The notes beneath the pieces are model-generated. The model was not told the DNA's origin. It was given only the letters and a program-made list of their open reading frames with translations, and made no database searches. A stretch of 64,000 nucleotides of DNA, taken from positions 32,964-96,963 of the forward strand of contig VXRD01000022.1 of the NCBI GenBank assembly GCA_009838845.1, given 5' to 3'. The stretch comes from Gemmatimonadota bacterium. Its GTDB lineage: Bacteria > Latescibacterota > UBA2968. Shown one piece after another: positions 26,839 through 35,685 of the stretch (the stretch's first letter is position 1; the number at the start of each line of letters is the position of its first letter). A program made the translations under genes and the position numbers.

Positions 26839-27782
26839 ACACCTCCCTGCGACCGCCTGCTCGGCGCGATCAGCCCATCGTTGCGCCGATGTAAAAACCG
26901 ATGCAACGCCATATCCAGAGGTTCAGAACACGCGAACTCTTCAATATCGATTTCCGCTGCCAAACACGCTTCTCTTATCGCGTCAAAATGTCGCCTGCGA
27001 TTTTCCAAATAGGCCTCTCGCACCTCCTCTGGCACGGCAAATTGCTCGCGATTGTCCTCGGCATCCACCAGCGTCACCGACCGATCAAAGGGAAACGTCT
27101 GCTCAGCTGGATCGCTCACCTGCAACACCAGCACATCGTGACGCTGCGCCCTCAGAGAACGCAAATGCACAATCATCTCATCTGCCGGATGCAACAAATC
27201 GCCGATCAGCACCACCATGCCCCGCGCAGGCAACACATCGCCCATCACGCGCAATGTCCCCGCCGTATCCGTCTCTTCACCCGCGGGCCTCAAATTGTCG
27301 ATCTCCATCAAAATACGATGGCGTTGCCCATCTCGACGACGCGCTGGCACATGCGCAATCAACTCCCGATGATAAGCGGCAAAACCCACAGCATCCCCCT
27401 GACCAGAAGCCAGCATCACCAGACACGCCGCCAGCATCTGTGCATACCGAAACTTGCTCACTTCTCCCGAACCATAGTCCATAGACGCGCTGCAATCCAG
27501 CAAAATAGTAGAACGCAAATTGCGCTCATCCTGAAACTGCTTCACGTGCAACCGATCACTCCGCCCGTACAGCCGCCAATCCACAAAGCGCAAATCATCG
27601 CCCCACGCATAGGGACGATATTGGGCAAACTCGACCGACGCCCCGTGGTGAATACTGCGATGCGCTCCGCCCTGTAGCCCGGAAATAACCGTACGCGCCA
27701 GAAGCTCCAGATCGGCAATACGCGCCAACTCAGCCGGATCGAGATATGTGTAAATGGAGTTTTGCATAGCGGTCAGTCTCAT
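26835..27782 (-). CDS. DUF58 protein (MoxR partner)
   Basis: This 315-residue protein contains the DUF58 signature GDDLRFVDWRLYGRSDRLHVKQF, followed by a VWA-like fold with TILLDCSASMDYGSG as MIDAS and MVVLIGDLLHP. DUF58 proteins are nearly always encoded beside MoxR ATPases and are thought to be adaptors between the ATPase and membrane VWA partners. It is cytoplasmic, with no membrane helix seen. The ATG at 27782 overlaps the MoxR stop by ATGA; an internal ATG at 27767 is also possible. Confidence 0.9.
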   Translation of the reverse strand: MRLTAMQNSIYTYLDPAELARIADLELLARTVISGLQGGAHRSIHHGASVEFAQYRPYAWGDDLRFVDWRLYGRSDRLHVKQFQDERNLRSTILLDCSASMDYGSGEVSKFRYAQMLAACLVMLASGQGDAVGFAAYHRELIAHVPARRRDGQRHRILMEIDNLRPAGEETDTAGTLRVMGDVLPARGMVVLIGDLLHPADEMIVHLRSLRAQRHDVLVLQVSDPAEQTFPFDRSVTLVDAEDNREQFAVPEEVREAYLENRRRHFDAIREACLAAEIDIEEFACSEPLDMALHRFLHRRNDGLIAPSRRSQGGV

Positions 27783-28807
27783 ACCAGATCCGCTTCTGGC
27801 GGCTGAATAGTCTCCAACAACCGATTGATGACATCCTCGGCATTTACGCGATCGGCTTCGGCTCTAAAATTGGTCAAAATGCGATGGCGCAGCACATTGG
27901 GCGCAACCGCCTGAACATCGCCAAAAGAAACGTGATATCGCCCCTTGAGCAGTGCCCGCGCCTTCGCCCCCAGCAACAACCCCTGCACGCCGCGTGTGCC
28001 AGCCCCCCAACTCACCCATGAAGTCACAAAATCCGGCGCTGTATCGCCAGGGCGGCTCGCCTGCACCAGTTGCACCGCATAACGCGCCACAGGCTCGGCA
28101 ACCGGAACCATCCGCACCAGCCTGGCAAAATCGAGCATATCTACACCCGAAAACACAGCCTCAACCTCTTCGGCCTCAATCGACGTCGTGCGCGTCGCCA
28201 CGTCCAACTCTTCATCCTCCGCCAAATAATCAATCCAGATATTCATCATAAAACGGTCCAACTGCGCCTCGGGCAGTGGATAAGTACCCTCCAACTCAAT
28301 GGGATTCTGCGTCGCCAGAACAAAAAACGGTTGCTCCAGCGCGTGCAAATTACCCCCTATTGTCACCTGCTTCTCCTCCATCGCCTCCAGCAGTGCAGCC
28401 TGCGTCTTGGGCGGCGTGCGGTTAATCTCATCAGCCAACAAAATATGCGTAAAAATAGGACCTGGAATAAACCGCAACTCACGGTGCCCGCCCACGCGAT
28501 CCTCATCGATAATCTCTGTACCCGTTATATCCGAAGGCATCAGATCCGGCGTAAACTGCACGCGCTTAAAATCCAAATCCAGAATCTTCGCAATCGTACG
28601 CACCAGCAGCGTCTTTGCCAAACCCGGCGCCCCCGTCAACAAACAATGACCGCCGCTAAACAACACAATCAGCAGCGACTCAATAACCTCATCCTGCCCG
28701 ACGATCACCTTGCGAATCTGCTCCATCATCCGCGCTCGACCATCGCGCAACTTGTCTATCGCCTCAGCTTCAAATGGCGTTTCTCGAACTTGAATAGTTT
28801 CTCCCAA
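27779..28807 (-). CDS. moxR: MoxR-family AAA+ ATPase
   Basis: This 342-residue ATPase has Walker A GAPGLAKT, Walker B HILLADEINRTPPKTQ, sensor 1 FVLATQNPIELEGTYPLPEAQLDRF and the C-terminal lid. MoxR ATPases act as chaperones that insert cofactors or assemble protein complexes with DUF58/VWA partners. The best start is TTG at 28807, 8 nt after GAGGTGA; no ATG occurs until MMEQ at residue 27. It is the first gene of six joined by ATGA overlaps. The iteron element lies between its start and the upstream DUF4159 gene. Confidence 0.93.
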   Translation of the reverse strand: MGETIQVRETPFEAEAIDKLRDGRARMMEQIRKVIVGQDEVIESLLIVLFSGGHCLLTGAPGLAKTLLVRTIAKILDLDFKRVQFTPDLMPSDITGTEIIDEDRVGGHRELRFIPGPIFTHILLADEINRTPPKTQAALLEAMEEKQVTIGGNLHALEQPFFVLATQNPIELEGTYPLPEAQLDRFMMNIWIDYLAEDEELDVATRTTSIEAEEVEAVFSGVDMLDFARLVRMVPVAEPVARYAVQLVQASRPGDTAPDFVTSWVSWGAGTRGVQGLLLGAKARALLKGRYHVSFGDVQAVAPNVLRHRILTNFRAEADRVNAEDVINRLLETIQPPEADLV

Positions 28808-28824
28808 AAGTCACCTCAAATGTT

Positions 28825-28927
28825 ACGAATCAACGAATCTGCGAATCAACGAATCTGCGAATCGAAGCTCGCACTAAATTTGGGTGGCGGGGTGGGATTC
28901 GTCTATTCGTCTATTCGTCTATTCGTC
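28825..28927 (-). repeat. Iteron element A (GACGAATA type)
   Basis: Read on the minus strand, this ~103-bp element has three GACGAATA iterons, a CCCACCCCGCCACCCAAA core and then 8-nt iterons of GATTCGTT/GATTCGCA type that are complementary to the first arm. It starts 1 nt after the DUF4159 stop codon and ends before MoxR. It is a relative of element B (51363-51464), in the same orientation with respect to the upstream gene. Confidence 0.85.
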
Positions 28928-28928
28928 C

Positions 28929-29783
28929 TCAATGCGTCATCGCATACACCACGATATTAATACCCATCGGATACGCCTTGGGCGCGGAAAAATTGCGAAA
29001 ATACTCGTAATTCTCGCCCTCGCGCTCCCAACCATCGCCCAAATCTGTATTGTGCATCACCACGACCATCAACCGTCCATCCCGATCAAAAATGCCCTTG
29101 CAATGCGCCTCAGAACCGTATTGGTCATAACGCCCAGCCCAGCCCTCATAAGTAATCCCCGTCGATTGCCAGTCCCAGAAACTCCCCAGACCCGGCACCT
29201 GCGGCACCTCCTTGATATCAAACACAATGTGAAACAACTCGTGATCCAGCGGAATATCCACCAGAGGAAATTCATCGGGTGGCAACACCTGAGAAATCTC
29301 GTACTCCCAATTTCGCCACGCATCATCTCCCCAGAAATCATCCACCAGCAAAAAACCACCGCGCAACAAATAATCGCGCAACCCCTCCTGCTCGGACACA
29401 CTCAGCGCCATCCGTCCCACCTCGAGCATATAAATAAACGGATACTTAAACACCTCGGGATCATCGAGACGCACGACCACATGCTTAAACTGCCCATCTT
29501 CTGTGCGATTCACATTGAGCGTTGTAATTTGAGACAACCGCAGTGAAAAATTCTCATCCGACTCGGGATAATCCACCGACCAACTGCCCCGCCGCCGCCG
29601 ATACCCCCAATCATCATCGCCCGTATAATTCGAATACTCGATACGACAAAACGTAAACGTATTACCCGGAAAAATATCGCGCTCCATCCGCTCAATAGGA
29701 CCTCGCCGTCTGCGACCGAACTGTGCATCGACATCCCACTCGGGCATCAACAGCACCAACAAACACGCCAACAAAATTCGCAT
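28929..29783 (-). CDS. DUF4159 domain protein, exported
   Basis: This 284-residue protein begins with signal peptide MRILLACLLVLLMPEWDVDA, then an Arg-rich stretch (FGRRRRGP). The DUF4159 domain follows: FTFCRIEYSNYTGDDDWG, YPFIYMLEVGRMALS, LRDYLLRGGFLLVDDFWG and LDHELFHIVFDIKEVPQVPG. DUF4159 resembles the GATase-like fold and is frequently encoded with MoxR/Bat genes. The frame extends to 29966 within the preceding gene, but the ATG at 29783 has GGAGG at 9 nt and starts the signal peptide. It overlaps the TPR gene stop by one base (TGATG). Confidence 0.85.
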   Translation of the reverse strand: MRILLACLLVLLMPEWDVDAQFGRRRRGPIERMERDIFPGNTFTFCRIEYSNYTGDDDWGYRRRRGSWSVDYPESDENFSLRLSQITTLNVNRTEDGQFKHVVVRLDDPEVFKYPFIYMLEVGRMALSVSEQEGLRDYLLRGGFLLVDDFWGDDAWRNWEYEISQVLPPDEFPLVDIPLDHELFHIVFDIKEVPQVPGLGSFWDWQSTGITYEGWAGRYDQYGSEAHCKGIFDRDGRLMVVVMHNTDLGDGWEREGENYEYFRNFSAPKAYPMGINIVVYAMTH

Positions 29784-32218
29784 CACGGCACCTCCACCAA
29801 TTCCAACAACAACTGTTGTGCATCCCAAAAATGCGGCATGGTTTCCAACAGCGCGAGCACCTCGGCTTTTGCAGCCTTGACCTCGCCCTTTTTTGCGAGC
29901 GCCTCCGCCAGATTGAGCCGATGCTCGGCGCGTCCTGGTACATCCAGATAAATAAGCCGACGCCAATCCGCGATAGCCGCATTCCAGTCTTCCAGCATCT
30001 CGTAAACCTCGGCACTTCGCGTCAGTATCTCAACCTGAAAAGGACGAACAGCCAATGCCCGATCCAGCACGGCACGCGCAGCCGTCCAGTCTTTATCCTC
30101 CACATAAAATCCACTCAATAACAGACAGGCTTCATGCGCCATCGCATCCCATCCAACGAGCTTTTTTAATGCTTTGCGATACCACTCCGGATCACCGCGC
30201 ACAGCACCGGCATCTGCCCATAGCCGCAAAGGCGCATCTTCCGCAGCATAGTCCGGATACAAAGCGTACGCCTCCAGGAAAAACCGCTCGGCATCCGCCC
30301 AGTTTTCTGTCTCAACTGCCTCTTTTCCGGCATCCACCGCCTTGCGAAACTCCGAATTTTTGGACAGCGCCTTGAGGGGCGCGCATCGATTCCCCAGATA
30401 TTCCATAAACCGCTCATCCACAATACGAGCAGAAACACCACTGGCCGAAATCAACGCCTCAACAGCCTCCATGCCATCGCCAATGCGGTCGAGTGCTGTC
30501 ACCAGTGCATCGTGGCCGTAGTGATTCACATAAAAAGCCACAAACTCGCCCGATACAAAATACCCATACATCAGATGCATCGGCGTTTCTGGATCGGTAA
30601 AAAACCGCCCGAGATCGCCTACAGCGGGAAACCCCTCGCCATCTACAATATGTTTAAATTCCGGCCCCAGTCGCTGCCCCCACGACACATCCTTTTGCGT
30701 CTCTTCATAGACCGAAATCCCCTCCGACAACCAGCGCGGCATGCGATTGTGGGTCTTTTGCAGCGTAATCACATGCACAAACTCGTGCCACAACACCTGT
30801 TGCCAGTTCATCGTACCGGGTGGTCGTGCCCGGGGAGAATCCATCGTAACCAACCGCCCAAAACAAATACCCAAATGCCCCGCATTGCCCGGCAGTCCAA
30901 CCGACCGCACCATAAACACATCGTGATCGTCAAACACCTGCACCACCACGGGCGTGTGCAATGCAATATTGTATTTTCTCTGATAGTATAAAGCCGCTTC
31001 ATTGAGCAACTTCAACAACTCATCGGACATCACCTCGGCTTCTTGCCTGGGCAATTGCAACTTAAAAATACCGCGCGATATCGTCACAAAACCATCGATC
31101 GCATCGGCAGCTTCGAGTAAGTTATACGCCCGCACGCTATATGGGTCGGCAGCAAAAACTTGCTCCAACTCGCTCCGAGCCTCGGCATCTTTGCCCAACC
31201 GCAACAAATCATACGCCAACAGCAAACGCGCCTCGACATCTTTTGCATCAATTTCCAATGCACGCGCTTGAAAAGCACGCCCTTCTTCAAACCGGTATTG
31301 CCGCGACGCAATGCGCCCGGGAATGCGAAAAGCCCCTGAAAAATACCCATTAAAAGCCAATACTCGTTCCTGCGTCTTTTGCATCGCCGCAGAATCGTCC
31401 AATAAAAAAAACGCCGCCGCCTTTAACCCCAGCGCTTTCAGGTGATTTGGATTAACAGAAAGGATAGAATCCAACACCTCAAGCGCATCATGTGGCGCAT
31501 TGCGATCCAGCAATTGCTCGGCTTGCAACCGCTGGACCTCTAAATGATTCGGATTGAGGGCGAGAAGTTGCGCCATCACTTCCGAAACCCGCTCGTCGCC
31601 CGCGCGGTAATAACACCACATCAACCCCGCCAGAGCCTCCTGGTTCTCGGGGTCCAACGCGAACGCTGCACCGTATTTTTCTGACGCCACGTCAAAAGCG
31701 CGTTTGTCCAGCGCCAGATTGCCCGCCGCAACCAGCACAGACGCGCTATTGGGAAAAACCTCAGCCATCAAATTGTAAAACCGCAACAGCGATTTTGGAT
31801 CTTCGCCCTTTAACTCGCGCAGACGCGCAATTGCGATTAAATCATCGACATCATGGCGATATTCCGACAACAAGCGCACCTGATCCTCGGCCTTCATCAA
31901 TGCCAGGCCATAATCGCCCATCCGACCGCGCAGGCGATACAATTCGGCCAATCGCACGGTCGCATCGAGCGCACTTCCAATCCCTTCCAGTTGCTCAATC
32001 GCTTCGTCAACGCGTCCCGTCAACGCCAGCAACTCGGCATAATCCCGCCGCGTTGACCACGGGTGATAAGACGCGCGATCGAGCACTTTCACCGCCTCGG
32101 CATAATCACCCCGCGCCCACAGCACGCGATAATCCGTCTCCTGAGCAGAAACGCTGTCCGAGCTAAAGAGTATTGCGAAGATTAAAGATGTGGTTTTGGC
32201 TATTCGCAACATAATCAT
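29783..32218 (-). CDS. Secreted TPR protein with gluzincin metallopeptidase motif
   Basis: This 811-residue protein has an N-terminal signal (MLRIAKTTSLIFAILFSSDSVSA) and about ten tetratricopeptide repeats over residues 30-390. A peptidase-MA-like domain with LWHEFVHVITLQ (HExxH) is followed by RWLSEGISVYEE, where Glu is the third zinc ligand. More TPRs run to the C-terminus. This layout fits the DUF1570/peptidase MA-like group, extracytoplasmic. It could process or dock partners of the downstream MoxR/VWA membrane proteins. ATG 32218 or 32212 could start it; both lack a strong ribosome site. Confidence 0.82.
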   Translation of the reverse strand: MIMLRIAKTTSLIFAILFSSDSVSAQETDYRVLWARGDYAEAVKVLDRASYHPWSTRRDYAELLALTGRVDEAIEQLEGIGSALDATVRLAELYRLRGRMGDYGLALMKAEDQVRLLSEYRHDVDDLIAIARLRELKGEDPKSLLRFYNLMAEVFPNSASVLVAAGNLALDKRAFDVASEKYGAAFALDPENQEALAGLMWCYYRAGDERVSEVMAQLLALNPNHLEVQRLQAEQLLDRNAPHDALEVLDSILSVNPNHLKALGLKAAAFFLLDDSAAMQKTQERVLAFNGYFSGAFRIPGRIASRQYRFEEGRAFQARALEIDAKDVEARLLLAYDLLRLGKDAEARSELEQVFAADPYSVRAYNLLEAADAIDGFVTISRGIFKLQLPRQEAEVMSDELLKLLNEAALYYQRKYNIALHTPVVVQVFDDHDVFMVRSVGLPGNAGHLGICFGRLVTMDSPRARPPGTMNWQQVLWHEFVHVITLQKTHNRMPRWLSEGISVYEETQKDVSWGQRLGPEFKHIVDGEGFPAVGDLGRFFTDPETPMHLMYGYFVSGEFVAFYVNHYGHDALVTALDRIGDGMEAVEALISASGVSARIVDERFMEYLGNRCAPLKALSKNSEFRKAVDAGKEAVETENWADAERFFLEAYALYPDYAAEDAPLRLWADAGAVRGDPEWYRKALKKLVGWDAMAHEACLLLSGFYVEDKDWTAARAVLDRALAVRPFQVEILTRSAEVYEMLEDWNAAIADWRRLIYLDVPGRAEHRLNLAEALAKKGEVKAAKAEVLALLETMPHFWDAQQLLLELVEVP

Positions 32219-32300
32219 AAATCCCGACCAACCTGCATACACTTGCCCGCGCTTTCAAAATTTCGACACCAATACCATCTGGTTTGTTCCCATTCACCTC

Positions 32301-33272
32301 TCACCTATTATACGGAAAATGCCCCCCGCGCACATTGCGCCATACCGCGTCACAAGCCTCTAACACATCCTCATCCAAACGCCCATCTGCCGCCTGAATA
32401 TTGTGCGTCAGGTGTTCCAACTTGCTCGCACCCAAAATCATCGAATCGACAATCGACTGAGACATCAACCATTGCAAAGACAATTCAATCATCGTCTTGC
32501 CAGCAGAATGTGCAATCTGCTTCAATTCATCGAGCGCATCAAAATTGCGATCATACCAGAACCGGCCGTAATAATCCCGGTTCAAATCGAAACGCGTGCC
32601 CGCTGCGGGTTCGGTATCCCGTGTGTGTTTGCCCGTCAGCATGCCCGCTGCAAGCGGATTATATACCGCCATCCCAATATTCATTTCACGGCTAAACGCA
32701 ACACACTCCTCATCGATACTCCGCGTAATCAAATTATAGGGTACCTGCAACACCACAGGCGGTGCCCAATTGTTTACATCGCATTTCCAAAGTGCTTTCA
32801 TCACCTGCCACGAAGCGAAATTCGACATCCCCACATATATGACCTTCCCCTGTTGTACCAAAGTGTCAAACGCCGCCATTGTCTCTTCAAGAGGCGTATT
32901 CCAATCGGGCTTGTGCAAATAGAGAATATCCAGACAATCGGTCTGCAACCGCTTCAAACACGCTTCCACTCCCCGAATCACGTGCCAGCGGTGCAAGCCC
33001 TGATCCTTAATCTCATCCTGTCCGACAAAATTGGCGATCTTGCTCGCCAAAATCACCCGATCGCGTTTGCCCTTGAGCGCCTTACCCACAATTTCTTCGG
33101 ACACGCCATTCACATAAGTATCTGCCGTATCGATAAAATTCACACCGGCATCCAGAGCCGTATCCACCATGCGAATAGACGTAGCCTCATCGGCCTGATC
33201 CCCAAATGTCATAGCGCCCAAACATATCCGCGACACGCGAATACCCGTCCCTCTCAAAACGCGATACTCCAT
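32301..33272 (-). CDS. Aldo/keto reductase
   Basis: This 323-residue protein is a TIM-barrel NADPH-dependent oxidoreductase. The catalytic tetrad is visible: Asp in FIDTADTY, Tyr in ADTYVNG, Lys in ILASKIAN and His in ILYLHKPD. The C-terminal IVDSMILGASKLEHLTHNI binds the cofactor phosphate. Members reduce aldehydes and keto sugars. The ATG at 33272 follows AGGAGG by 3-4 nt; an upstream in-frame start at 33299 is less likely. It lies 82 nt upstream of the TPR-peptidase gene and is divergent from the heme A synthase region. Confidence 0.93.
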   Translation of the reverse strand: MEYRVLRGTGIRVSRICLGAMTFGDQADEATSIRMVDTALDAGVNFIDTADTYVNGVSEEIVGKALKGKRDRVILASKIANFVGQDEIKDQGLHRWHVIRGVEACLKRLQTDCLDILYLHKPDWNTPLEETMAAFDTLVQQGKVIYVGMSNFASWQVMKALWKCDVNNWAPPVVLQVPYNLITRSIDEECVAFSREMNIGMAVYNPLAAGMLTGKHTRDTEPAAGTRFDLNRDYYGRFWYDRNFDALDELKQIAHSAGKTMIELSLQWLMSQSIVDSMILGASKLEHLTHNIQAADGRLDEDVLEACDAVWRNVRGGHFPYNR

Positions 33273-33362
33273 CTCTCCTCCTAACTGTTGCTTGTGCAAT
33301 CTTTTTTCTTATCTTTAACTATCGCTATAACATAACACTGTCTCGCGACTTCGCAATATACT

Positions 33363-33536
33363 ATGATCTGGCTCTTCATCTTTATTTTTCTCGCATTTTG
33401 GGTCTATATGGGCATTGAACTCTACCTGTATTTCCGAAAACCCAAAAATACCGACAACTGGGACGACCTGTCCGAATGGGCGTGGCGGCGCACAGTGCGC
33501 AAAGCCATTGACGAGATGTTAAAAGAGAAACGGTAG
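33363..33536 (+). CDS. Small single-pass membrane protein (57 aa)
   Basis: This short frame encodes MIWLFIFIFLAFWVYMGIEL, a single membrane helix, followed by a polar tail with YFRKPKNTDNWDDLSEWAW and a basic end (EMLKEKR). No family is recognised. No clear ribosome-binding site precedes it. It ends 12 nt before the heme A synthase gene and is likely co-transcribed, so a role in cytochrome oxidase assembly or heme delivery is conceivable but unproven. Reality as a gene is supported by position and by its coherent membrane-protein composition. Confidence 0.55.
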   Translation: MIWLFIFIFLAFWVYMGIELYLYFRKPKNTDNWDDLSEWAWRRTVRKAIDEMLKEKR

Positions 33537-33548
33537 TCAGCAGGTTTT

Positions 33549-34490
33549 ATGAACGCATTCCAAAAAACCGCCATCACCACCCTCGTTGCGATCCTCTTGC
33601 TCATCGGCGTTGGCAGTCTCGTGCGCGTATCAGGCGCGGGCCTGGGGTGTCCCGACTGGCCCCGGTGCTGGGGCTGCTGGTTCCCGCCCTCGAGTATCGA
33701 CGACATCAACCGGGCCTATCTCGCAGAACGCGGGCTAAACATCGAAGACTTCAACCCTGTCAAAATGTGGATCGAATACATCAACCGCCTCATCGGCATG
33801 ATCATCGGCATGCTGGTCATCGCCACCTTCTTGCGCGCCATCCCATATCGAAAAACACACCCTGCCATCTTCTATGGATCGCTAATAGCCGTCTTCCTGG
33901 TTGGCTTTGAAGGCTGGCTCGGCGGTCAAGTCGTAAAATCCGGTCTCAAACCCGGCATGATCACATTGCACATGGCAGGCGCAATGGTACTCTTATGCCT
34001 GTTGCTCTACGTCACATTTCGCGCCGTTGACATCCGCCTTCCCGCCACATTGCCTACCCCCAAATTACTCGCCCACCTCTCTGCCCTGCTCTTCATCATC
34101 GTATGTATTCAAATGCTACTCGGCACACAGGTGCGCGAAGCCATCGATCCCTACATCAAAAATAGCGCGGGCGTCGCTCGCAGTGCGTGGATCGCCAATA
34201 TTGGCCTTATGGATCACATCCACCGCTCTTTCACCTGGGTGGTAATTGCCGTTGCCGCTTATCTCGTCTATATCATACGCAAAAATGCAATAAGAGGCTT
34301 GCTCAAAGTGAGCAGCTACCTCGCATTCGCACTCATTCTGTTTCAAGCAGCCAATGGCATAGCTCTGGCGTATGGCGGGCTACCCCGCGTATTTCAAGTA
34401 CTCCATCTCGTGACCGCGGCCCTGCTAATCTGCGCGGTCTATGCCCTGTGGCTCGCACTGAGAACCATCAACACAAGGAGGTCTTCATGA
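33549..34490 (+). CDS. ctaA: Heme A synthase (COX15/CtaA)
   Basis: This 313-residue integral membrane protein has eight predicted helices. It converts heme O to heme A for aa3-type cytochrome oxidase. Signature elements are GAGLGCPDWPRCWGCW near the N-terminus (with the Cys pair), WIEYINRLIG with the catalytic Glu, and the heme-ligand His residues in TLHMAGA, DHIHRSF and QVLHLV. It implies an aerobic respiratory chain. No ctaB or oxidase subunits are in the window. Its stop overlaps the next gene's start by ATGA (34487-34490). Confidence 0.93.
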   Translation: MNAFQKTAITTLVAILLLIGVGSLVRVSGAGLGCPDWPRCWGCWFPPSSIDDINRAYLAERGLNIEDFNPVKMWIEYINRLIGMIIGMLVIATFLRAIPYRKTHPAIFYGSLIAVFLVGFEGWLGGQVVKSGLKPGMITLHMAGAMVLLCLLLYVTFRAVDIRLPATLPTPKLLAHLSALLFIIVCIQMLLGTQVREAIDPYIKNSAGVARSAWIANIGLMDHIHRSFTWVVIAVAAYLVYIIRKNAIRGLLKVSSYLAFALILFQAANGIALAYGGLPRVFQVLHLVTAALLICAVYALWLALRTINTRRSS

Positions 34491-35446
34491 AAGTTTCCGT
34501 CTGGCACCGCGAACTCTCCGATTCGTATCTGCGATTTGTCACCCAACTCGGCGCTGACGCCCTCGATTTTGGGACTGATACGGACATTCCTGGCGTTGCA
34601 GAACAGGGGTATCCCGACCTGGACGAACTTCTAAAAGTAAAGAAAAAAATCCATTCCTGGGGCCTGTCGATCAACCGCGTCAGCCTGCCGAATATCACGG
34701 AAAAATTTATGACCGATCAACCCGGCGGCGAAAAAGAACTCGAAAATACATGTACGGCACTGCGCATACTTGCCGAAGCAGGCGTACCCATTGCACGACA
34801 GCGATTCTGGGGCGACACCTTTAACGAACTCATGTTTCGCTACCGATCTGAACACCGCGGCGGATACCTCTCGCGAGGCGAAAGTCAGGCACTGACCAAT
34901 CCCGTGCCCGAAACCCCCGATTACGAAGCCCTGCAAGACTGGTGGAAACACTTCTGCATCGTCTATGAAAACCTCGTGCCCATAGCCGAAGAAACCGGGA
35001 TTAAGCTCGCCATTCACCCGTCGGACACCCCCAATCCGGACACCCCGTTGGGCGGCCTGGGGTTTCACCGCGTCATCGACGCCTTTCCCAGCGCGCAAGT
35101 CGGCTATCTCTACTGCTGTGGCACCCGCGCCGAAGCTGGTGGCTCACCGCTCGTCCTCGACGAAATTAACAACTACGGCCGCAAAGATCGCATCTTCATG
35201 ATACACTTCCGCAACGTGCGCGGCTCACTCGCCACGGCGCGCGGTTTTGAAGAAACTTTGCTCGATGACGGCGACATGAACATGTTTAAGCTCTTGCTGG
35301 AACTCAATCGCGTGGGCTTTGATGGCTGTCTGAATCCCGACCACATTCCCGGGCTCGAAGGCGACAACGATCCCATCACTGGTGGGCTGGCTTACTCCGT
35401 GGGCTACATCAAAGCACTATTTGCCGCCCTTGCCGCCCTGCCATAA
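34487..35446 (+). CDS. Mannonate dehydratase (UxuA)-family TIM-barrel protein
   Basis: This 319-residue protein is UxuA-like. LAIHPSDTPNPD matches the HPDDPP block, MIHFRNVRG...GFEETLLDDGDMNM matches the metal-site region, and LNPDHIPGLEGDND matches the end block with His. UxuA dehydrates D-mannonate to 2-keto-3-deoxygluconate with Mn or Fe, in hexuronate breakdown. It is shorter than most UxuA (350-400 residues), so a relative with another sugar acid is possible. GGAGG lies 7 nt before the ATG, and the start overlaps ctaA by 4 nt. The pairing with ctaA has no obvious metabolic logic. Confidence 0.75.
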   Translation: MKVSVWHRELSDSYLRFVTQLGADALDFGTDTDIPGVAEQGYPDLDELLKVKKKIHSWGLSINRVSLPNITEKFMTDQPGGEKELENTCTALRILAEAGVPIARQRFWGDTFNELMFRYRSEHRGGYLSRGESQALTNPVPETPDYEALQDWWKHFCIVYENLVPIAEETGIKLAIHPSDTPNPDTPLGGLGFHRVIDAFPSAQVGYLYCCGTRAEAGGSPLVLDEINNYGRKDRIFMIHFRNVRGSLATARGFEETLLDDGDMNMFKLLLELNRVGFDGCLNPDHIPGLEGDNDPITGGLAYSVGYIKALFAALAALP

Positions 35447-35473
35447 TGCGGCGACTGCGACGCGCTCACCATC

Positions 35474-35502
35474 TTGACAACCCATAAGCGATTTGATATA
35501 TT
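35474..35502 (+). promoter_or_regulatory. Sigma-70-type promoter of tRNA-Leu (CAG)
   Basis: TTGACA (35474-35479), a 17-nt spacer and TATATT (35497-35502), about 21 nt before the tRNA 5' end. Confidence 0.85.
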
Positions 35503-35523
35503 TGCCTTCGCACTGGATCAGGT

Positions 35524-35610
35524 GCCGAAGTGATGGAACTGGTAGACGTGCGGCGTTCAGGGCGCCGTGGGCTTAGGCCCGTGTGGGTTCGAATCCCACC
35601 TTCGGCACCA
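35524..35610 (+). tRNA. tRNA-Leu (CAG)
   Basis: This 87-nt class II tRNA has an encoded CCA. Acceptor stem GCCGAAG/CTTCGGC, anticodon loop TTCAGGG with anticodon CAG, a long variable arm and T arm GTGGG-TTCGAAT-CCCAC are all clear. Confidence 0.95.
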
Positions 35611-35632
35611 TAAATTCTCACATAGAACACAG

Positions 35633-35665
35633 AAAGGGTTATGCCGCTCGGCATAACCCTTTTTT
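35633..35665 (+). terminator. Terminator of tRNA-Leu
   Basis: AAAGGGTTATGCCG pairs perfectly with CGGCATAACCCTTT across a tiny loop and is followed by TTT. A related hairpin (AAAGGGTTACG) ends the nitrile hydratase operon. Confidence 0.85.
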
Positions 35666-35685
35666 ATACACAACGGAGCGCGAGG

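Noticed and set aside
28825-28927. CRISPR array
   Set aside because: The 8-nt iterons have no unique spacers of 30-40 nt, no conserved long repeat and no cas genes.
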